In this document: in pieces, positions 1 through 8,457 of the stretch
How positions within the stretch are numbered: the stretch's first letter is position 1
Layout of the letters: each line of letters starts with the position of its first letter
Assembly: GCF_004798705.1 (NCBI RefSeq)
Contig: NZ_CP039290.1
Location: 2,852,001 to 2,916,000, forward strand
DNA length: 64,000 nt
Source of the DNA: Arthrobacter sp. PAMC25564
Lineage (GTDB): Bacteria > Actinomycetota > Actinomycetes > Actinomycetales > Micrococcaceae
Direction of reading: 5' to 3'
Program-made: the position numbers and the translations under genes
The notes under the pieces: model-generated
Told to the model about the DNA's origin: nothing
The model's input: the letters and a program-made list of their open reading frames with translations, nothing else
Database searches by the model: none

Positions 1-324
1 GCGTTCAAAGCCGGCGAGCAGGGCGTGGACACCCTGGTCCTGGCTGCCTTGGCCGCGGACCCAGCGGTTGATGCGCCAGCAGTCCGGCCAGTCCCCCTCG
101 ACTCCGATCCAGTTGTAGCCCTGCTCCTCGATGAGCCGCCGGCTGAGCGTGGCCCGCCAGGTATAGAACTCGTGGGTCCCGTGGGAGGCCTCACCCATCG
201 CGACGAAGCGGCAGTCCGCGGCACGCCGCACGAGCCCGTCCAGGTCCCGGTCGGTCTTCAGGGGCCGGGCGAGGGCGTGGATCTCCTGCAGCACGGAGGT
301 TTTCGTGACCGCCCCGGGCTTCAT
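1..324 (-). CDS. Erythromycin esterase family protein (partial, C-terminus outside window)
   Basis: The first 108 residues of a protein of the erythromycin esterase (EreA/EreB-like, Pfam PF05139) superfamily; the rest lies beyond base 1. GEASHGTHEF (residues 44-53) and GVEGDWPDCWRINRWVRG (74-91) match the conserved N-terminal blocks, which carry active-site Glu and His residues. Characterised members hydrolyse the macrolide lactone ring, but most chromosomal actinobacterial members have no proven substrate, so a resistance role should not be assumed. The ATG at 322-324 overlaps the TGA of the upstream metallo-hydrolase gene (ATGA), which indicates one operon and translational coupling. Some family members are fused to a phosphoribosyltransferase domain; whether this one is cannot be seen. 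Confidence 0.85.
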   Translation of the reverse strand, partial: MKPGAVTKTSVLQEIHALARPLKTDRDLDGLVRRAADCRFVAMGEASHGTHEFYTWRATLSRRLIEEQGYNWIGVEGDWPDCWRINRWVRGQGSQDQGVHALLAGFER

Positions 325-1703
325 CGCGGATCCCCGATGGAGATGGTCTCCAGGTGCTCGGGCACTCTGGCCCGCCAGCCGAGTTCCCGTTTGATCCGGA
401 TCCGGAGGGCGTCCGAGGCTTCCGGCTCGCCATGCGTGATGTAGGTCATGCGGGGCTCTTTCTCTGCGGCTTTCAGCCAGGCGATGACACCGTCGGCGTC
501 GGCGTGGGCGGACAGGCTTTCCATCTGGACCACTTCGGCGCGGATCCTGACATCCTCGCCGTAGATGCGGAGCTCGCGCCCGCCGGCTGCAAGGCTCGCG
601 CCGCGGGTTCCCCCGGCCTGGTAGCCGCTGAGGATGATGGCGTTCTTCGGATCCGGGCCGTACGCGGCGATGTGGTGCAGGATCCTGCCGCCGGTGAGCA
701 TGCCGCTGGCCGAAATGATGATCATCGGACCGCCCCGGAGATTCAGGAGCTTGGACTCATCCACCGTGCGCGTGAGTTTGGCCAGCTTGTACATGTTCTC
801 GTATTCATCCCGTTTGAGGTGGTGTTCCTCGGGGTGCCGCTGGTACATCCCGGAGGCATCGATGGCCATGGGGCTGTTCAGGTAAACCGGGATGTCCGGG
901 ATTGCATTCTTCCTCCGGAGCCTGGACAGATACAGCAGCAGCGTCTCGGCCCTGCCGACGGCGAACGCGGCGAACATGATGACTCCGCCCCGCTTCGCGA
1001 CCCGGTTGATGATTTCGCCCAGCTGCTGCTCCGGGTCCTCGGTGGAGTGTTTCCGGTTCCCATAGGTGGATTCCGTCACCAGCACGCCGGTCTCGACGAG
1101 CGGGCGCGGCGGATACATGAACGGGTCGTCCGCCCGCCCCAGATCGCCGGTGAAATGCACGGACTGCGAGCCCATCTGCACGTGGACCTGCGAGGCCCCC
1201 AGGATGTGACCGGCGGGCAGGAAGGTCATTTCCATGCCGCCGCCGAGCTCCAGCGGGTCGTCAAAGCCCTGGATCCTGAAGCTGTTCAGGGACTTCACGG
1301 CATCAGCCGCGGTGTAGAGTGGAAGCGGCGGGCTGTGCCTGGACGATTCCCGATGGAAGGCATAGCGGGCCTCCTCCTCCTGCAGGTGTCCGCTGTCGGG
1401 GAGGATGAGCTTGCAGAGTTCGGTGGTGCCCTCCGTGGCGTACACAGGTCCGCCGAAACCGTCGCGGACCAGCGCGGGAACGTAGCCGGTGTGGTCCAGG
1501 TGCGCATGGGTCAGGACAACTGCGTCGATGGAATGCGGCGGGACGGGAAAAGGGACCCGGTTACGCTCGCGGCTGCGTTTGTAGCCTTGGAAGAGTCCGC
1601 AGTCGACCAGCACGCGTTTGCCCCCGGCTTCGATCAGGTACCGGGAACCGGTGACGGTATCGGTGGCTCCGAGGAACCGGAGGCTCGGCTGTTCTTGTTT
1701 CAT
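321..1703 (-). CDS. Beta-CASP metallo-beta-lactamase-fold RNase-like hydrolase
   Basis: About 460 residues, the usual length of the YSH1/CPSF73-like family (COG1236). It has an N-terminal metallo-beta-lactamase fold with THAHLDH (residues 65-71), FTGDLGR and STYGNRKH, then a beta-CASP insert (GRAETLLLYLSRL, ISASGMLTGGRILHH) and a C-terminal RMMBL part (SLSAHADADGVI, THGEPEAS). Relatives cut RNA with two zinc ions bound by the His/Asp motifs, and all expected ligand motifs are present. The ATG at 1703 is preferred over an upstream in-frame start because GGGAG lies just before it and homology begins at MKQEQPSLRFLGA. The gene is translationally coupled to the erythromycin-esterase-like gene downstream. 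The substrate is unknown; RNA processing is inferred from the family. Confidence 0.9.
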   Translation of the reverse strand: MKQEQPSLRFLGATDTVTGSRYLIEAGGKRVLVDCGLFQGYKRSRERNRVPFPVPPHSIDAVVLTHAHLDHTGYVPALVRDGFGGPVYATEGTTELCKLILPDSGHLQEEEARYAFHRESSRHSPPLPLYTAADAVKSLNSFRIQGFDDPLELGGGMEMTFLPAGHILGASQVHVQMGSQSVHFTGDLGRADDPFMYPPRPLVETGVLVTESTYGNRKHSTEDPEQQLGEIINRVAKRGGVIMFAAFAVGRAETLLLYLSRLRRKNAIPDIPVYLNSPMAIDASGMYQRHPEEHHLKRDEYENMYKLAKLTRTVDESKLLNLRGGPMIIISASGMLTGGRILHHIAAYGPDPKNAIILSGYQAGGTRGASLAAGGRELRIYGEDVRIRAEVVQMESLSAHADADGVIAWLKAAEKEPRMTYITHGEPEASDALRIRIKRELGWRARVPEHLETISIGDPR

Positions 1704-1953
1704 GGTGCTCCCGTTCCGCTGCCCGTGTCCGTCCGGCAACGGGCTGCCAGAGCCACGACGGGTGCATGGACGAGAACGCGTTTGACTTGTGCATCGCGAC
1801 TTACCCTCAAGCTTCCGCCTCCGCCGTGACCGCCCCTAGGGCCGAAAGTCACGTTCGCGAACCGCTCCTGCTCACGGATAGGATTTCCGGATAGGCTTTT
1901 TCGGGCGCAAAGCCGGAAACAGACTCCGGCGGACGCAGCGGCAAGGACGCACG

Positions 1954-3711
1954 ATGAGCAGGAAATGCAGCAGGGGAACACCAGCCCCTGGGCGCACCGG
2001 GGCTGACCGCCCCTGGACGGTCCACTACGGCACGGGTGTTCCCACGGACCTCAAACTTCCCGAGGGTTCCCTCGTGGACCTGATGGACGCCTCCGTCCGG
2101 CGCTACGGGTCCCGGACGGCGTTGGAATTCTTCGGGGCCCGGACCAGCTACCGCGAGCTCGGCGTGTTGATCAGGAGGGCAGCCGCCGGGCTGAAGAAGC
2201 TGGGCGTCAAAGCCGGGGACCGTGTGGCCCTCGTCCTGCCGAACTGCCCGCAACACATCATCGCCTTCCATGCGGTGCTGCGCCTGGGAGCGGTGGCTGT
2301 GGAACACAACCCGCTCTATACGGACCGCGAACTGCGCCACCTGTTCGAGGACCACGGCGCCACCGTGGCGATCGTCTGGGACAAGGCAGTGGAACGGGTC
2401 CGGCTACTGCCCGCCGACGTCGGGGTCCGGAGCATTGTTTCGGTGGAACTGATCCCGGCGATGCCGCTGCTGCAGCGGTTGGCGCTGCGGCTTCCGGTGC
2501 CCGCGGCCCGCAAGGCACGTGCTGCCCTCTCCGTCGGGAAGCATGCACCCACGGCCCACACGGCGCCGGCCCCCCGCACGGTGCTGCGCTGGAAGGAGCT
2601 CCTCAAAGCCGGCGAGCTGAAGAACAAGCACCCCCGTCCCGCGGCCCAGGACCTCGCCGTCCTCCAGTACACCTCCGGCACCACCGGCCAGCCCAAGGGC
2701 GCCATGCTCAGCCATGCCAATCTGCGGGCCAACGCCGCGCAGGGCCGGGCCTGGGTGCCGGGGCTCCGCGACGGCAGCGAAACCGTCTACGCGGTGCTGC
2801 CCATGTTCCACGCCTACGGGCTGACCCTCTGCATGACCTTTGCACTGAGCATCGGCGCGAAGCTCGTGTTGTTCCCCAAGTTCGACGTCGACCTCGTGCT
2901 GAAGGCGCTCAGGAAGTCACCGGCCACCTTCCTGCCGGCGGTGCCGCCGATCTATGACCGGATCGCCGCCGCGGCGGCGGAGCGCGGCGTCGGGCTGGGC
3001 AGCATCCGCTTCTCCATTTCCGGGGCCATGAACCTTCCGACGTCGACGGTGGAGGCCTGGGAGAAGGCGACCGGCGGGTACCTCATCGAAGGCTACGGGC
3101 TGACGGAAACCTCCCCCATCGCCCTCGGCAATCCCTTCGGTCCCAGCCGGAAACCGGGAACCGTCGGGGTGCCGTTTCCGCTGACCGACATCCGCGTCGT
3201 GGACCCGCAGAACGTGCTGACCGACCGTGCCCCGGGCGAGGAAGGCGAGCTCCTGATCCGCGGGCCGCAGGTTTTCGCCGGCTACTGGAACCGGCCGGAG
3301 GAGACCGAGGAGGTCCTGCTCGAAGGCGGATGGTTCCGCACCGGCGACATCGTCTCGGTGGACAAGGACTGTTTCGTCACCATCAGGGACCGGATCAAGG
3401 AACTGATCATCACCGGAGGGTTCAACGTCTCGCCCTCCGAGGTGGAGGACGTCCTCGCAGGGTACCCGGGCATCGCCGAGGTCTCGGTGGTCGGCCTGCC
3501 CCGTCCCGGCGGCGGCGAGGACGTGGTGGCCGCCGTCGTCGCGTCCGCCGGGACCACGGTTGATGCGCACGCGCTGCTGGCCTTTGCCCGCAAGCATCTC
3601 GCGGCGTACAAGGTGCCGCGCCGGGTGGAAGTCCTGGAGGTGCTCCCGCGCTCGCTCATCGGCAAGGTCCTGCGCCGTGAAATCAGGGACGCCCTCGTGG
3701 CGGGGCGCTGA
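1954..3711 (+). CDS. fadD: Long-chain fatty-acid--CoA ligase (acyl-CoA synthetase)
   Basis: 585 residues of the ANL adenylate-forming superfamily. It activates a carboxylic acid, probably a fatty acid, with ATP and then CoA. Visible motifs are the AMP-binding loop YTSGTTGQPKGA (from residue 239), GYGLTETSP (from residue 380), GWFRTGDI and the C-terminal hinge with catalytic lysine in SLIGKVLRREIRD. Length and domain order are normal and the gene is intact. AAGGA lies upstream of the ATG. The gene is divergent from the beta-CASP hydrolase and stops nine bases before the convergent TspO-like gene. Substrate chain length cannot be read from sequence, so medium-chain or aromatic acids remain possible. 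Confidence 0.9.
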   Translation: MSRKCSRGTPAPGRTGADRPWTVHYGTGVPTDLKLPEGSLVDLMDASVRRYGSRTALEFFGARTSYRELGVLIRRAAAGLKKLGVKAGDRVALVLPNCPQHIIAFHAVLRLGAVAVEHNPLYTDRELRHLFEDHGATVAIVWDKAVERVRLLPADVGVRSIVSVELIPAMPLLQRLALRLPVPAARKARAALSVGKHAPTAHTAPAPRTVLRWKELLKAGELKNKHPRPAAQDLAVLQYTSGTTGQPKGAMLSHANLRANAAQGRAWVPGLRDGSETVYAVLPMFHAYGLTLCMTFALSIGAKLVLFPKFDVDLVLKALRKSPATFLPAVPPIYDRIAAAAAERGVGLGSIRFSISGAMNLPTSTVEAWEKATGGYLIEGYGLTETSPIALGNPFGPSRKPGTVGVPFPLTDIRVVDPQNVLTDRAPGEEGELLIRGPQVFAGYWNRPEETEEVLLEGGWFRTGDIVSVDKDCFVTIRDRIKELIITGGFNVSPSEVEDVLAGYPGIAEVSVVGLPRPGGGEDVVAAVVASAGTTVDAHALLAFARKHLAAYKVPRRVEVLEVLPRSLIGKVLRREIRDALVAGR

Positions 3712-3720
3712 ACCGGGTGA

Positions 3721-4236
3721 CTACTGCTGCCTCACGGCCGCGCCGGGATTGAGTCTCGCGATTTCGGTCGACAAGACAGTGGCGAATCCGCACCAGAGGG
3801 CGTACGGGGCCAAGGACACTCCGGCGGTCCGGTTCAACCGGTACGTCCGCCGCACCAGGTCGGCGCTGCTCGCCGTCAGCACGGCACACTCCGCCGCGGC
3901 CAGCCACGGCCGGCGGGCACGCCAGAAAAGCCAGCTCCACGTCGCATTGAGAACGAGGTTGGCGGCCAGGGCACCCCGGTAGGCGCGGATCTGCTGCCGC
4001 CTGGACTCGCCGCCGGGAGCGTCTATCGCAGCTGTGCTGTCCAGGGCGACGGCGGAACTCACGGCGAGGTCCGCGTAGAGTGCTGTCCACACCACGGGAA
4101 AGGCAATGGCGGACGGCTGCCAATCGGGTTTGCGCAGCCGCCGGTACCAGCGGCTCTCCGGATCCGTCGCTGCCCCGCCGGCCGCCGCCGTCACTGCGGT
4201 CGCAGCCGCCGTCCACACCACGGTCATCAGTTTCAT
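3721..4236 (-). CDS. TspO/MBR family membrane protein
   Basis: 171 residues, typical of the five-helix TspO/peripheral benzodiazepine receptor family, whose members bind tetrapyrroles and take part in stress or porphyrin handling. Family signatures are LRKPDWQPSAIAFPVVWTAL near the N-terminus and NATWSWLFWRARRPWLAAAE in the second half. An acidic/alanine-rich insert around DSTAAIDAPGGESRRQQ between helices is slightly unusual. The ATG at 4236 is chosen because AGAGGAGC precedes it; longer in-frame extensions are arginine-rich and non-homologous. It converges on the acyl-CoA synthetase with almost no spacer and no clear terminator. The ligand is not predictable from sequence. Confidence 0.85.
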   Translation of the reverse strand: MKLMTVVWTAAATAVTAAAGGAATDPESRWYRRLRKPDWQPSAIAFPVVWTALYADLAVSSAVALDSTAAIDAPGGESRRQQIRAYRGALAANLVLNATWSWLFWRARRPWLAAAECAVLTASSADLVRRTYRLNRTAGVSLAPYALWCGFATVLSTEIARLNPGAAVRQQ

Positions 4237-4390
4237 CGCTGCTCCTCTGTTCGCATCGTTGTCGCCGTCTCCAGGCGCAGGATCCCGGCGGACCCCGCTC
4301 ACCACGGCAGCCCCGCGTACCGCACATGCTACGGAACTGCCGCGCCGCCGTCGACGGCAAAACCCTTGCGGCACTCCGGCACAGCTGATA

Positions 4391-4405
4391 GGCCTGTAAC
4401 AGGCC
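4391..4405. promoter_or_regulatory. Short perfect inverted repeat upstream of the molybdopterin oxidoreductase
   Basis: GGCCTG, a 3-base TAA centre, then CAGGCC: a perfect six-base inverted repeat 70 bases before the GTG of the YdeP/FdhF-type gene. It could be an operator or an RNA hairpin in the leader. No regulator can be assigned. Confidence 0.35.
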
Positions 4406-4475
4406 AAAGGGTCGGGTGCGTAGTGGTAGATAAGCGCCGGCCTGAACCGTCGGTGGTTGCAGAAGGGAAGTTCAC

Positions 4476-6827
4476 GTGACTCGTAAGACTCCTCAGGTCG
4501 AGGAACCGTCCGAGAAAGAGCTTGTTGTCGGGAACGGGCCGAAGAGCTGGGCCGCGGGCGTCCCGGGCGTATACCACTCCATGAAGCCGGCGATCGAGCA
4601 GATGGGGCTGAACCGGACCCGCAAAACCGTTATGGCCATGAACCAGAAGCACGGCTTCGACTGCCCAAGCTGCGCGTGGCCGGACCCGAACCACCGCAAG
4701 GCCTTCGAATTCTGTGAAAACGGAGCAAAAGCCGTCACGTGGGAGGCGACGCCGGTGGTCATCGCCCACGAGTTCTGGGCGGAGCATTCCGTGAGCGAGC
4801 TGCGGAGCCGCTCCGAGTACTGGCTGGGCATGCAGGGCCGCCTCACGGAGCCGGTCCACAAGCCGGCCGGTGAGGACCATTACAAGCCGGTCACCTGGCC
4901 CGAAGCGATCCGGATCATCGCGGACAAGCTCAAGAGCCTGGACTCACCTGACGAGGCTGCCTTTTATACCAGCGGCCGGACGTCGAACGAGGCCGCCTTC
5001 CTCTACCAGCTGCTGGTCCGCGGCTACGGCACCAACAACCTGCCGGACTGCTCCAACATGTGCCACGAATCCTCGGGCTGGGCCATGGGCCAGACCATCG
5101 GCATCGGCAAGGCCACCGTCAACTTCGACGACTACGCCAACGCGGACCTGATCATCGTCATGGGCCAGAACCCGGGAACCAATCACCCCCGGATGATGAC
5201 CGAGCTTGAGAACTGCAAGCACAACGGCGGCAAGATCGTCGCCGTCAATCCGCTGCCCGAGGCCGGCCTGCGCCGGTACAAGAATCCGCAGCAGGTCAAC
5301 GGAGTCATCGGCCACGGCGTCCAGATCGCGGACCAATTCCTTCAGATCCGGATCGGCGGCGACATGGCGCTGCTGCAGGCCGTGTCCAAGCGCGTCCTCG
5401 ATGCCGAGGCAAAGAACCCCGGGAAGGTCCTGGACCACGCGTTCCTGGCAGAACACTGTGAGGGACTTGAGGAGCTCAAGGAGCACCTGGCCGGGCTGGA
5501 TGAGCGCGCCGTACTGGAAGCCACGGGCCTGCGCAGCGAGGACATCGATGAGGTCGCCGCCCGCTACCTCAAGGCTGAGAAAGTCATCATCACCTGGGCC
5601 ATGGGGATCACCCAGCAGAAGAAGGGCGTGGCCACCATCAAGGAGATTATCAACCTCCTGCTGCTCCGCGGCAACATCGGCAAGCCCGGCGCCGGCGCGT
5701 CCCCCATCCGGGGCCACAGCAACGTCCAAGGCGACCGCACCATGGGCATCTGGGAGCAGATGCCGCAGTCCTTTATGGAAGCCCTCGGCAAGGAGTTCGG
5801 CTTCGAGCCGCCCCGGGAACACGGCGTGGACGCCGTGGAAACCATCAACAGGATGCGCGACGGCAGGATCAAAGCTTTCGTGGCGCTCGGCGGCAACTTC
5901 GTCGGCGCCATCTCGGACACGAACGCCGCTGAAGCGGCCATGCAGAACACCGAACTGTCCGTACAGATCTCCACGAAACTCAACCGGTCCCACACGGTGA
6001 CCGGCGCGGAAGCCCTGATCCTGCCCACGATGGGCCGGAGCGAGATCGATGTCCAGGAGTCGGGGCCACAATTCGTGTCGGTGGAGGACACCGTCTGCGC
6101 CGTGCACCCCTCCTGGGGCAGCGTTGAACCGGTTTCACACCAACTCCTCTCCGAACCGGCCATCGTCAGCCGGCTCGGCAAGGCGCTGGTCGGTGACACG
6201 GTCCAGGCCGACTGGGACGGTTTCGAGAAGAACTACGACCTGATCCGGGACCACATCTCGCGGGTCGTCGGCGGCTGCGAGGACTACAACGAGCGGATCC
6301 GGCAGGAAGGTGGCTTCATCCTGGCGAACGGGCCGCGGGATTCCCGCACCTTCCCCACACCGACGGGCAAGGCAGTGCTGACCGTCAACTGGCTGGAACA
6401 CGTGGAGAAGCCGGAAGGCACGCTGATCCTGCAGAGCATGCGCTCCCACGACCAGTTCAACACCACCATCTACTCGCATAACGACCGCTACCGGGGCATC
6501 AAGAAGGGCCGCCATGTCGTGTTCGTGAACCCGGAGGACATCGCCGAACTCGGCCTTGCCGACGGGCAGTATGTCGATATCCGCGGCGTATACGAGGACG
6601 GCGAGGAACGCGTGGTCCGCAAGTTCCGGTTGGTTTCCTACCCCACCGCCCGCGGCTGCGCGGCCGCCTACTACCCGGAGGCCAACGTGCTGGTGCCGCT
6701 GAACCACACGGCCGAAGGCAGCAACACTCCAGTCTCAAAGGCGGTGATTGTCCGGCTCGAACCCAGCAAGGACCAGACCCCGGACGGTCCGGCCAGCCTG
6801 GCATCCGGCGCGGCCCAGGCACGGTAG
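4476..6827 (+). CDS. FdhF/YdeP-family molybdopterin oxidoreductase
   Basis: 783 residues of the bis-MGD molybdopterin oxidoreductase family, YdeP/formate-dehydrogenase-alpha-like branch. Near the N-terminus DCPSCAWPDP (Cys63, Cys66) and Cys80 suggest a reduced Fe-S site. DCSNMCHESSGW around residues 190-200 occupies the place of the Mo-liganding Cys/SeCys segment in FdhF. MGQNPGTNHPRMM and GNIGKPGAGASPIRGHSNVQ are cofactor-binding blocks, and the C-terminal molydop-binding domain is complete. The GTG start follows AGAAGGGAAG. Formate oxidation is not established for YdeP-type proteins, and E. coli YdeP is linked to acid resistance, so the substrate is open. It sits beside other molybdenum genes and ends at a large palindromic element. 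Confidence 0.85.
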   Translation: MTRKTPQVEEPSEKELVVGNGPKSWAAGVPGVYHSMKPAIEQMGLNRTRKTVMAMNQKHGFDCPSCAWPDPNHRKAFEFCENGAKAVTWEATPVVIAHEFWAEHSVSELRSRSEYWLGMQGRLTEPVHKPAGEDHYKPVTWPEAIRIIADKLKSLDSPDEAAFYTSGRTSNEAAFLYQLLVRGYGTNNLPDCSNMCHESSGWAMGQTIGIGKATVNFDDYANADLIIVMGQNPGTNHPRMMTELENCKHNGGKIVAVNPLPEAGLRRYKNPQQVNGVIGHGVQIADQFLQIRIGGDMALLQAVSKRVLDAEAKNPGKVLDHAFLAEHCEGLEELKEHLAGLDERAVLEATGLRSEDIDEVAARYLKAEKVIITWAMGITQQKKGVATIKEIINLLLLRGNIGKPGAGASPIRGHSNVQGDRTMGIWEQMPQSFMEALGKEFGFEPPREHGVDAVETINRMRDGRIKAFVALGGNFVGAISDTNAAEAAMQNTELSVQISTKLNRSHTVTGAEALILPTMGRSEIDVQESGPQFVSVEDTVCAVHPSWGSVEPVSHQLLSEPAIVSRLGKALVGDTVQADWDGFEKNYDLIRDHISRVVGGCEDYNERIRQEGGFILANGPRDSRTFPTPTGKAVLTVNWLEHVEKPEGTLILQSMRSHDQFNTTIYSHNDRYRGIKKGRHVVFVNPEDIAELGLADGQYVDIRGVYEDGEERVVRKFRLVSYPTARGCAAAYYPEANVLVPLNHTAEGSNTPVSKAVIVRLEPSKDQTPDGPASLASGAAQAR

Positions 6828-6841
6828 GGCCGCCCGCTCCA

Positions 6842-6924
6842 CGGGACATGCCCAGTCCAGACCGCGGGCAATGGACATATTGCCAACATGTCCATTCCCG
6901 GGTCCGAAGGGAGGGCATGTCCCG
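6842..6924. terminator. Nested palindromic element between convergent genes (probable bidirectional terminator)
   Basis: The outer arms CGGGACATGCCC (6842-6853) and GGGCATGTCCCG (6913-6924) are perfect 12-base inverted repeats. Inside them, 6865-6878 pairs with 6888-6900 in a 13-base-pair stem with one bulged C and a 9-base loop. The hexamer GGACAT or its complement occurs in all four arms. There is no U-tract, but the position between convergent stops fits a two-way terminator. A repeated regulator site is the alternative. Confidence 0.6.
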
Positions 6925-6940
6925 AGGAGGCTGGCTGCCG

Positions 6941-7258
6941 CTATTGGGCCCGCTTGGCCCAGCCCTCTTCGTCAGGGCCGCCGGACTCGCCGTGCTCGCA
7001 CAACTCAATGACCTTGTCTGCAGCGGCATAGACGGCGTCCTGCGTGCTCTTCCGGCCGTGGGTCGAGGCGGTGCCCGCGGCGTAGCCGACGATGAAGGCA
7101 CTGATCGCATCCGCGTGCGGCCCCACGGCTTTCAGCGACTCGTCCGCGACCTGGACGATCTTCCCGTGGTCCACTTCCAGGTCAAGGATCTGCAATGCCT
7201 GGATCAGGCGGGCGCTCCAGTGCCGCAGCGAACTGTCTTCGTCCCGGGGCAACGTCAT
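6941..7258 (-). CDS. DUF6457-like small protein
   Basis: A 105-residue soluble protein resembling the DUF6457 domain of actinobacteria: an N-terminal helical stretch (LRHWSARLIQALQI), a central VGPHADAISAFIVGYAAG segment and a charged C-terminal helix. The function is unknown. Its position between a molybdopterin oxidoreductase and a CO dehydrogenase operon fits a role in molybdenum-cofactor metabolism, but this is inference from context only. AGAGGAG lies seven bases before the ATG. It may be co-transcribed with the LysR gene 99 bases upstream on the same strand. No cysteines or histidines suggest a metal site other than one Cys near the C-terminus. Confidence 0.7.
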   Translation of the reverse strand: MTLPRDEDSSLRHWSARLIQALQILDLEVDHGKIVQVADESLKAVGPHADAISAFIVGYAAGTASTHGRKSTQDAVYAAADKVIELCEHGESGGPDEEGWAKRAQ

Positions 7259-7357
7259 TTTTACTCCTCTTCACAGGGTGCGTCAGTCGGTTAGCGTTCC
7301 CCACAAGGGTTAGCACCGACCGCGGTGTTGTGCAATGCTCCACGGCGGCTCCCGTCC

Positions 7358-8338
7358 TCAGCTCCACAGCGCGACGTGGAACTTCGAACCCCGGCGCTCG
7401 AGCCCCCGCGAACCGCCCGGGGCGACCATCGCGGCGGTCGCGTCGGCAGTGCCGGCGAAGCGCTGCAGCGTCTGCGCCATCGTGGTGGTCCGGTGGTGGT
7501 CCAGGGTGCTCGCCCACCACAGGCCTGTGACCGGTGTCCCGACGACGGGCAGCCGGACGAGGACCCCGCCCTGGAACTCGGCCCGGACAATGTGGCCGAG
7601 CGCCAGCATGATGCCCTCCCCCGCCCGGACCGCAGCCAAGGCTTCCGTCTCGCTGCTGAGCCGGATGACCTCCGGCGCCACCCCCATTGACGCCAGCCAG
7701 CGTCCCTCCTCCGAGCTGTCCTGGATCCCCGCCGGTCCGGCAAACCACGGCCGGTCCAGCAGCCGGGCCACGGAGACCGGTCCGTGCGGCCGGGCCAGCG
7801 GATGCCCCGCGGCCGCGACCAGGGCTCGCTGGTAGCGCAGGAACGGAACGCACTCCAGGCCCGGCTTGCTCACGGCCGTACCCGCCGGCGCGCTCGGACG
7901 GGCACCCAGGGCGATGTCGTACGCGCGTTCCTGCAGGAGTGAGGCAAGGTCCTCGGCGGACTCGACCACGACGTCCACCGAAGCGCCGGGGGCACGCTTG
8001 GTGAAGAGGTCCAGCAGCCGGCCGGCCGCGTGCTCGGCGAACGGCGCTGTCGCAGCGATCTTCAGCCGTCCGGCGTCGTTCTGGGCGTGGGAAACTTCCC
8101 AGCGGGCCTGGTCCGCCAGCCCGACGATGTCCTGGGCATGGTCGGCCAGCGCCCGGCCGCCGGGGGTCAGTGCTATGCCTCCCCCGGCGCGCACGAAGAG
8201 CGGATCACCAAGGTCCTGCCGGAGCGCCGTCAAAGCAGCGGACACCGCCGGTTCGCTGACGCCGAGGGCCTCCGCGGCAGCGTGCAGCGAGCCCAGCCGG
8301 GCGACGAGGGCGAACGTGCGGAGCTGGCTCAATGTCAT
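7358..8338 (-). CDS. LysR-family transcriptional regulator, divergent from the cox operon
   Basis: About 326 residues. An N-terminal winged HTH (TLSQLRTFALVARLGSLHAA, then AEALGVSEPAVSAALTALRQ) is followed by a periplasmic-binding-protein-like effector domain. This is the standard LysR layout and length. It is transcribed away from coxMSL across a 119-base intergenic region holding a near-perfect palindrome directly in front of this gene, so control of the cox operon with autoregulation is likely. ATG at 8338 is favoured; an in-frame GTG two codons upstream is possible, and neither has a strong Shine-Dalgarno sequence. The inducer is unknown. LysR-type regulators are commonly reported beside coxMSL in actinobacteria. 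Confidence 0.88.
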   Translation of the reverse strand: MTLSQLRTFALVARLGSLHAAAEALGVSEPAVSAALTALRQDLGDPLFVRAGGGIALTPGGRALADHAQDIVGLADQARWEVSHAQNDAGRLKIAATAPFAEHAAGRLLDLFTKRAPGASVDVVVESAEDLASLLQERAYDIALGARPSAPAGTAVSKPGLECVPFLRYQRALVAAAGHPLARPHGPVSVARLLDRPWFAGPAGIQDSSEEGRWLASMGVAPEVIRLSSETEALAAVRAGEGIMLALGHIVRAEFQGGVLVRLPVVGTPVTGLWWASTLDHHRTTTMAQTLQRFAGTADATAAMVAPGGSRGLERRGSKFHVALWS

Positions 8339-8346
8339 CGACACGG

Positions 8347-8370
8347 CGTCATAACCTTTCGCTTATGACG
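8347..8370. promoter_or_regulatory. LysR-type palindromic operator
   Basis: CGTCATAA, 8 bases, TTATGACG: perfect eight-base arms containing a T-N11-A core. It lies immediately upstream of the LysR start and next to the probable cox promoter, the usual place for an LTTR recognition/autoregulation site. Confidence 0.7.
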
Positions 8371-8373
8371 ATA

Positions 8374-8403
8374 TTGACACTCCGTATCAGGCGGGGCAAG
8401 ACT
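8374..8403 (+). promoter_or_regulatory. coxMp: Candidate cox operon promoter
   Basis: TTGACA at 8374-8379 is a perfect -35 hexamer four bases after the palindrome. With 18-base spacing the -10 would be AAGACT (8398-8403), a weak match, which suits an activator-dependent promoter. No transcription start is proven. Confidence 0.45.
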
Positions 8404-8457
8404 GGCCTGAAATCGGCGCTGCGCGACGTTGCCAGCGCCCTGGCGTGAGGTGGGACT

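Noticed and set aside
4944..6107. A 387-residue open frame on the - strand inside the molybdopterin oxidoreductase gene
   Set aside because: Shadow frame; the + strand has complete family motifs and a ribosome binding site.
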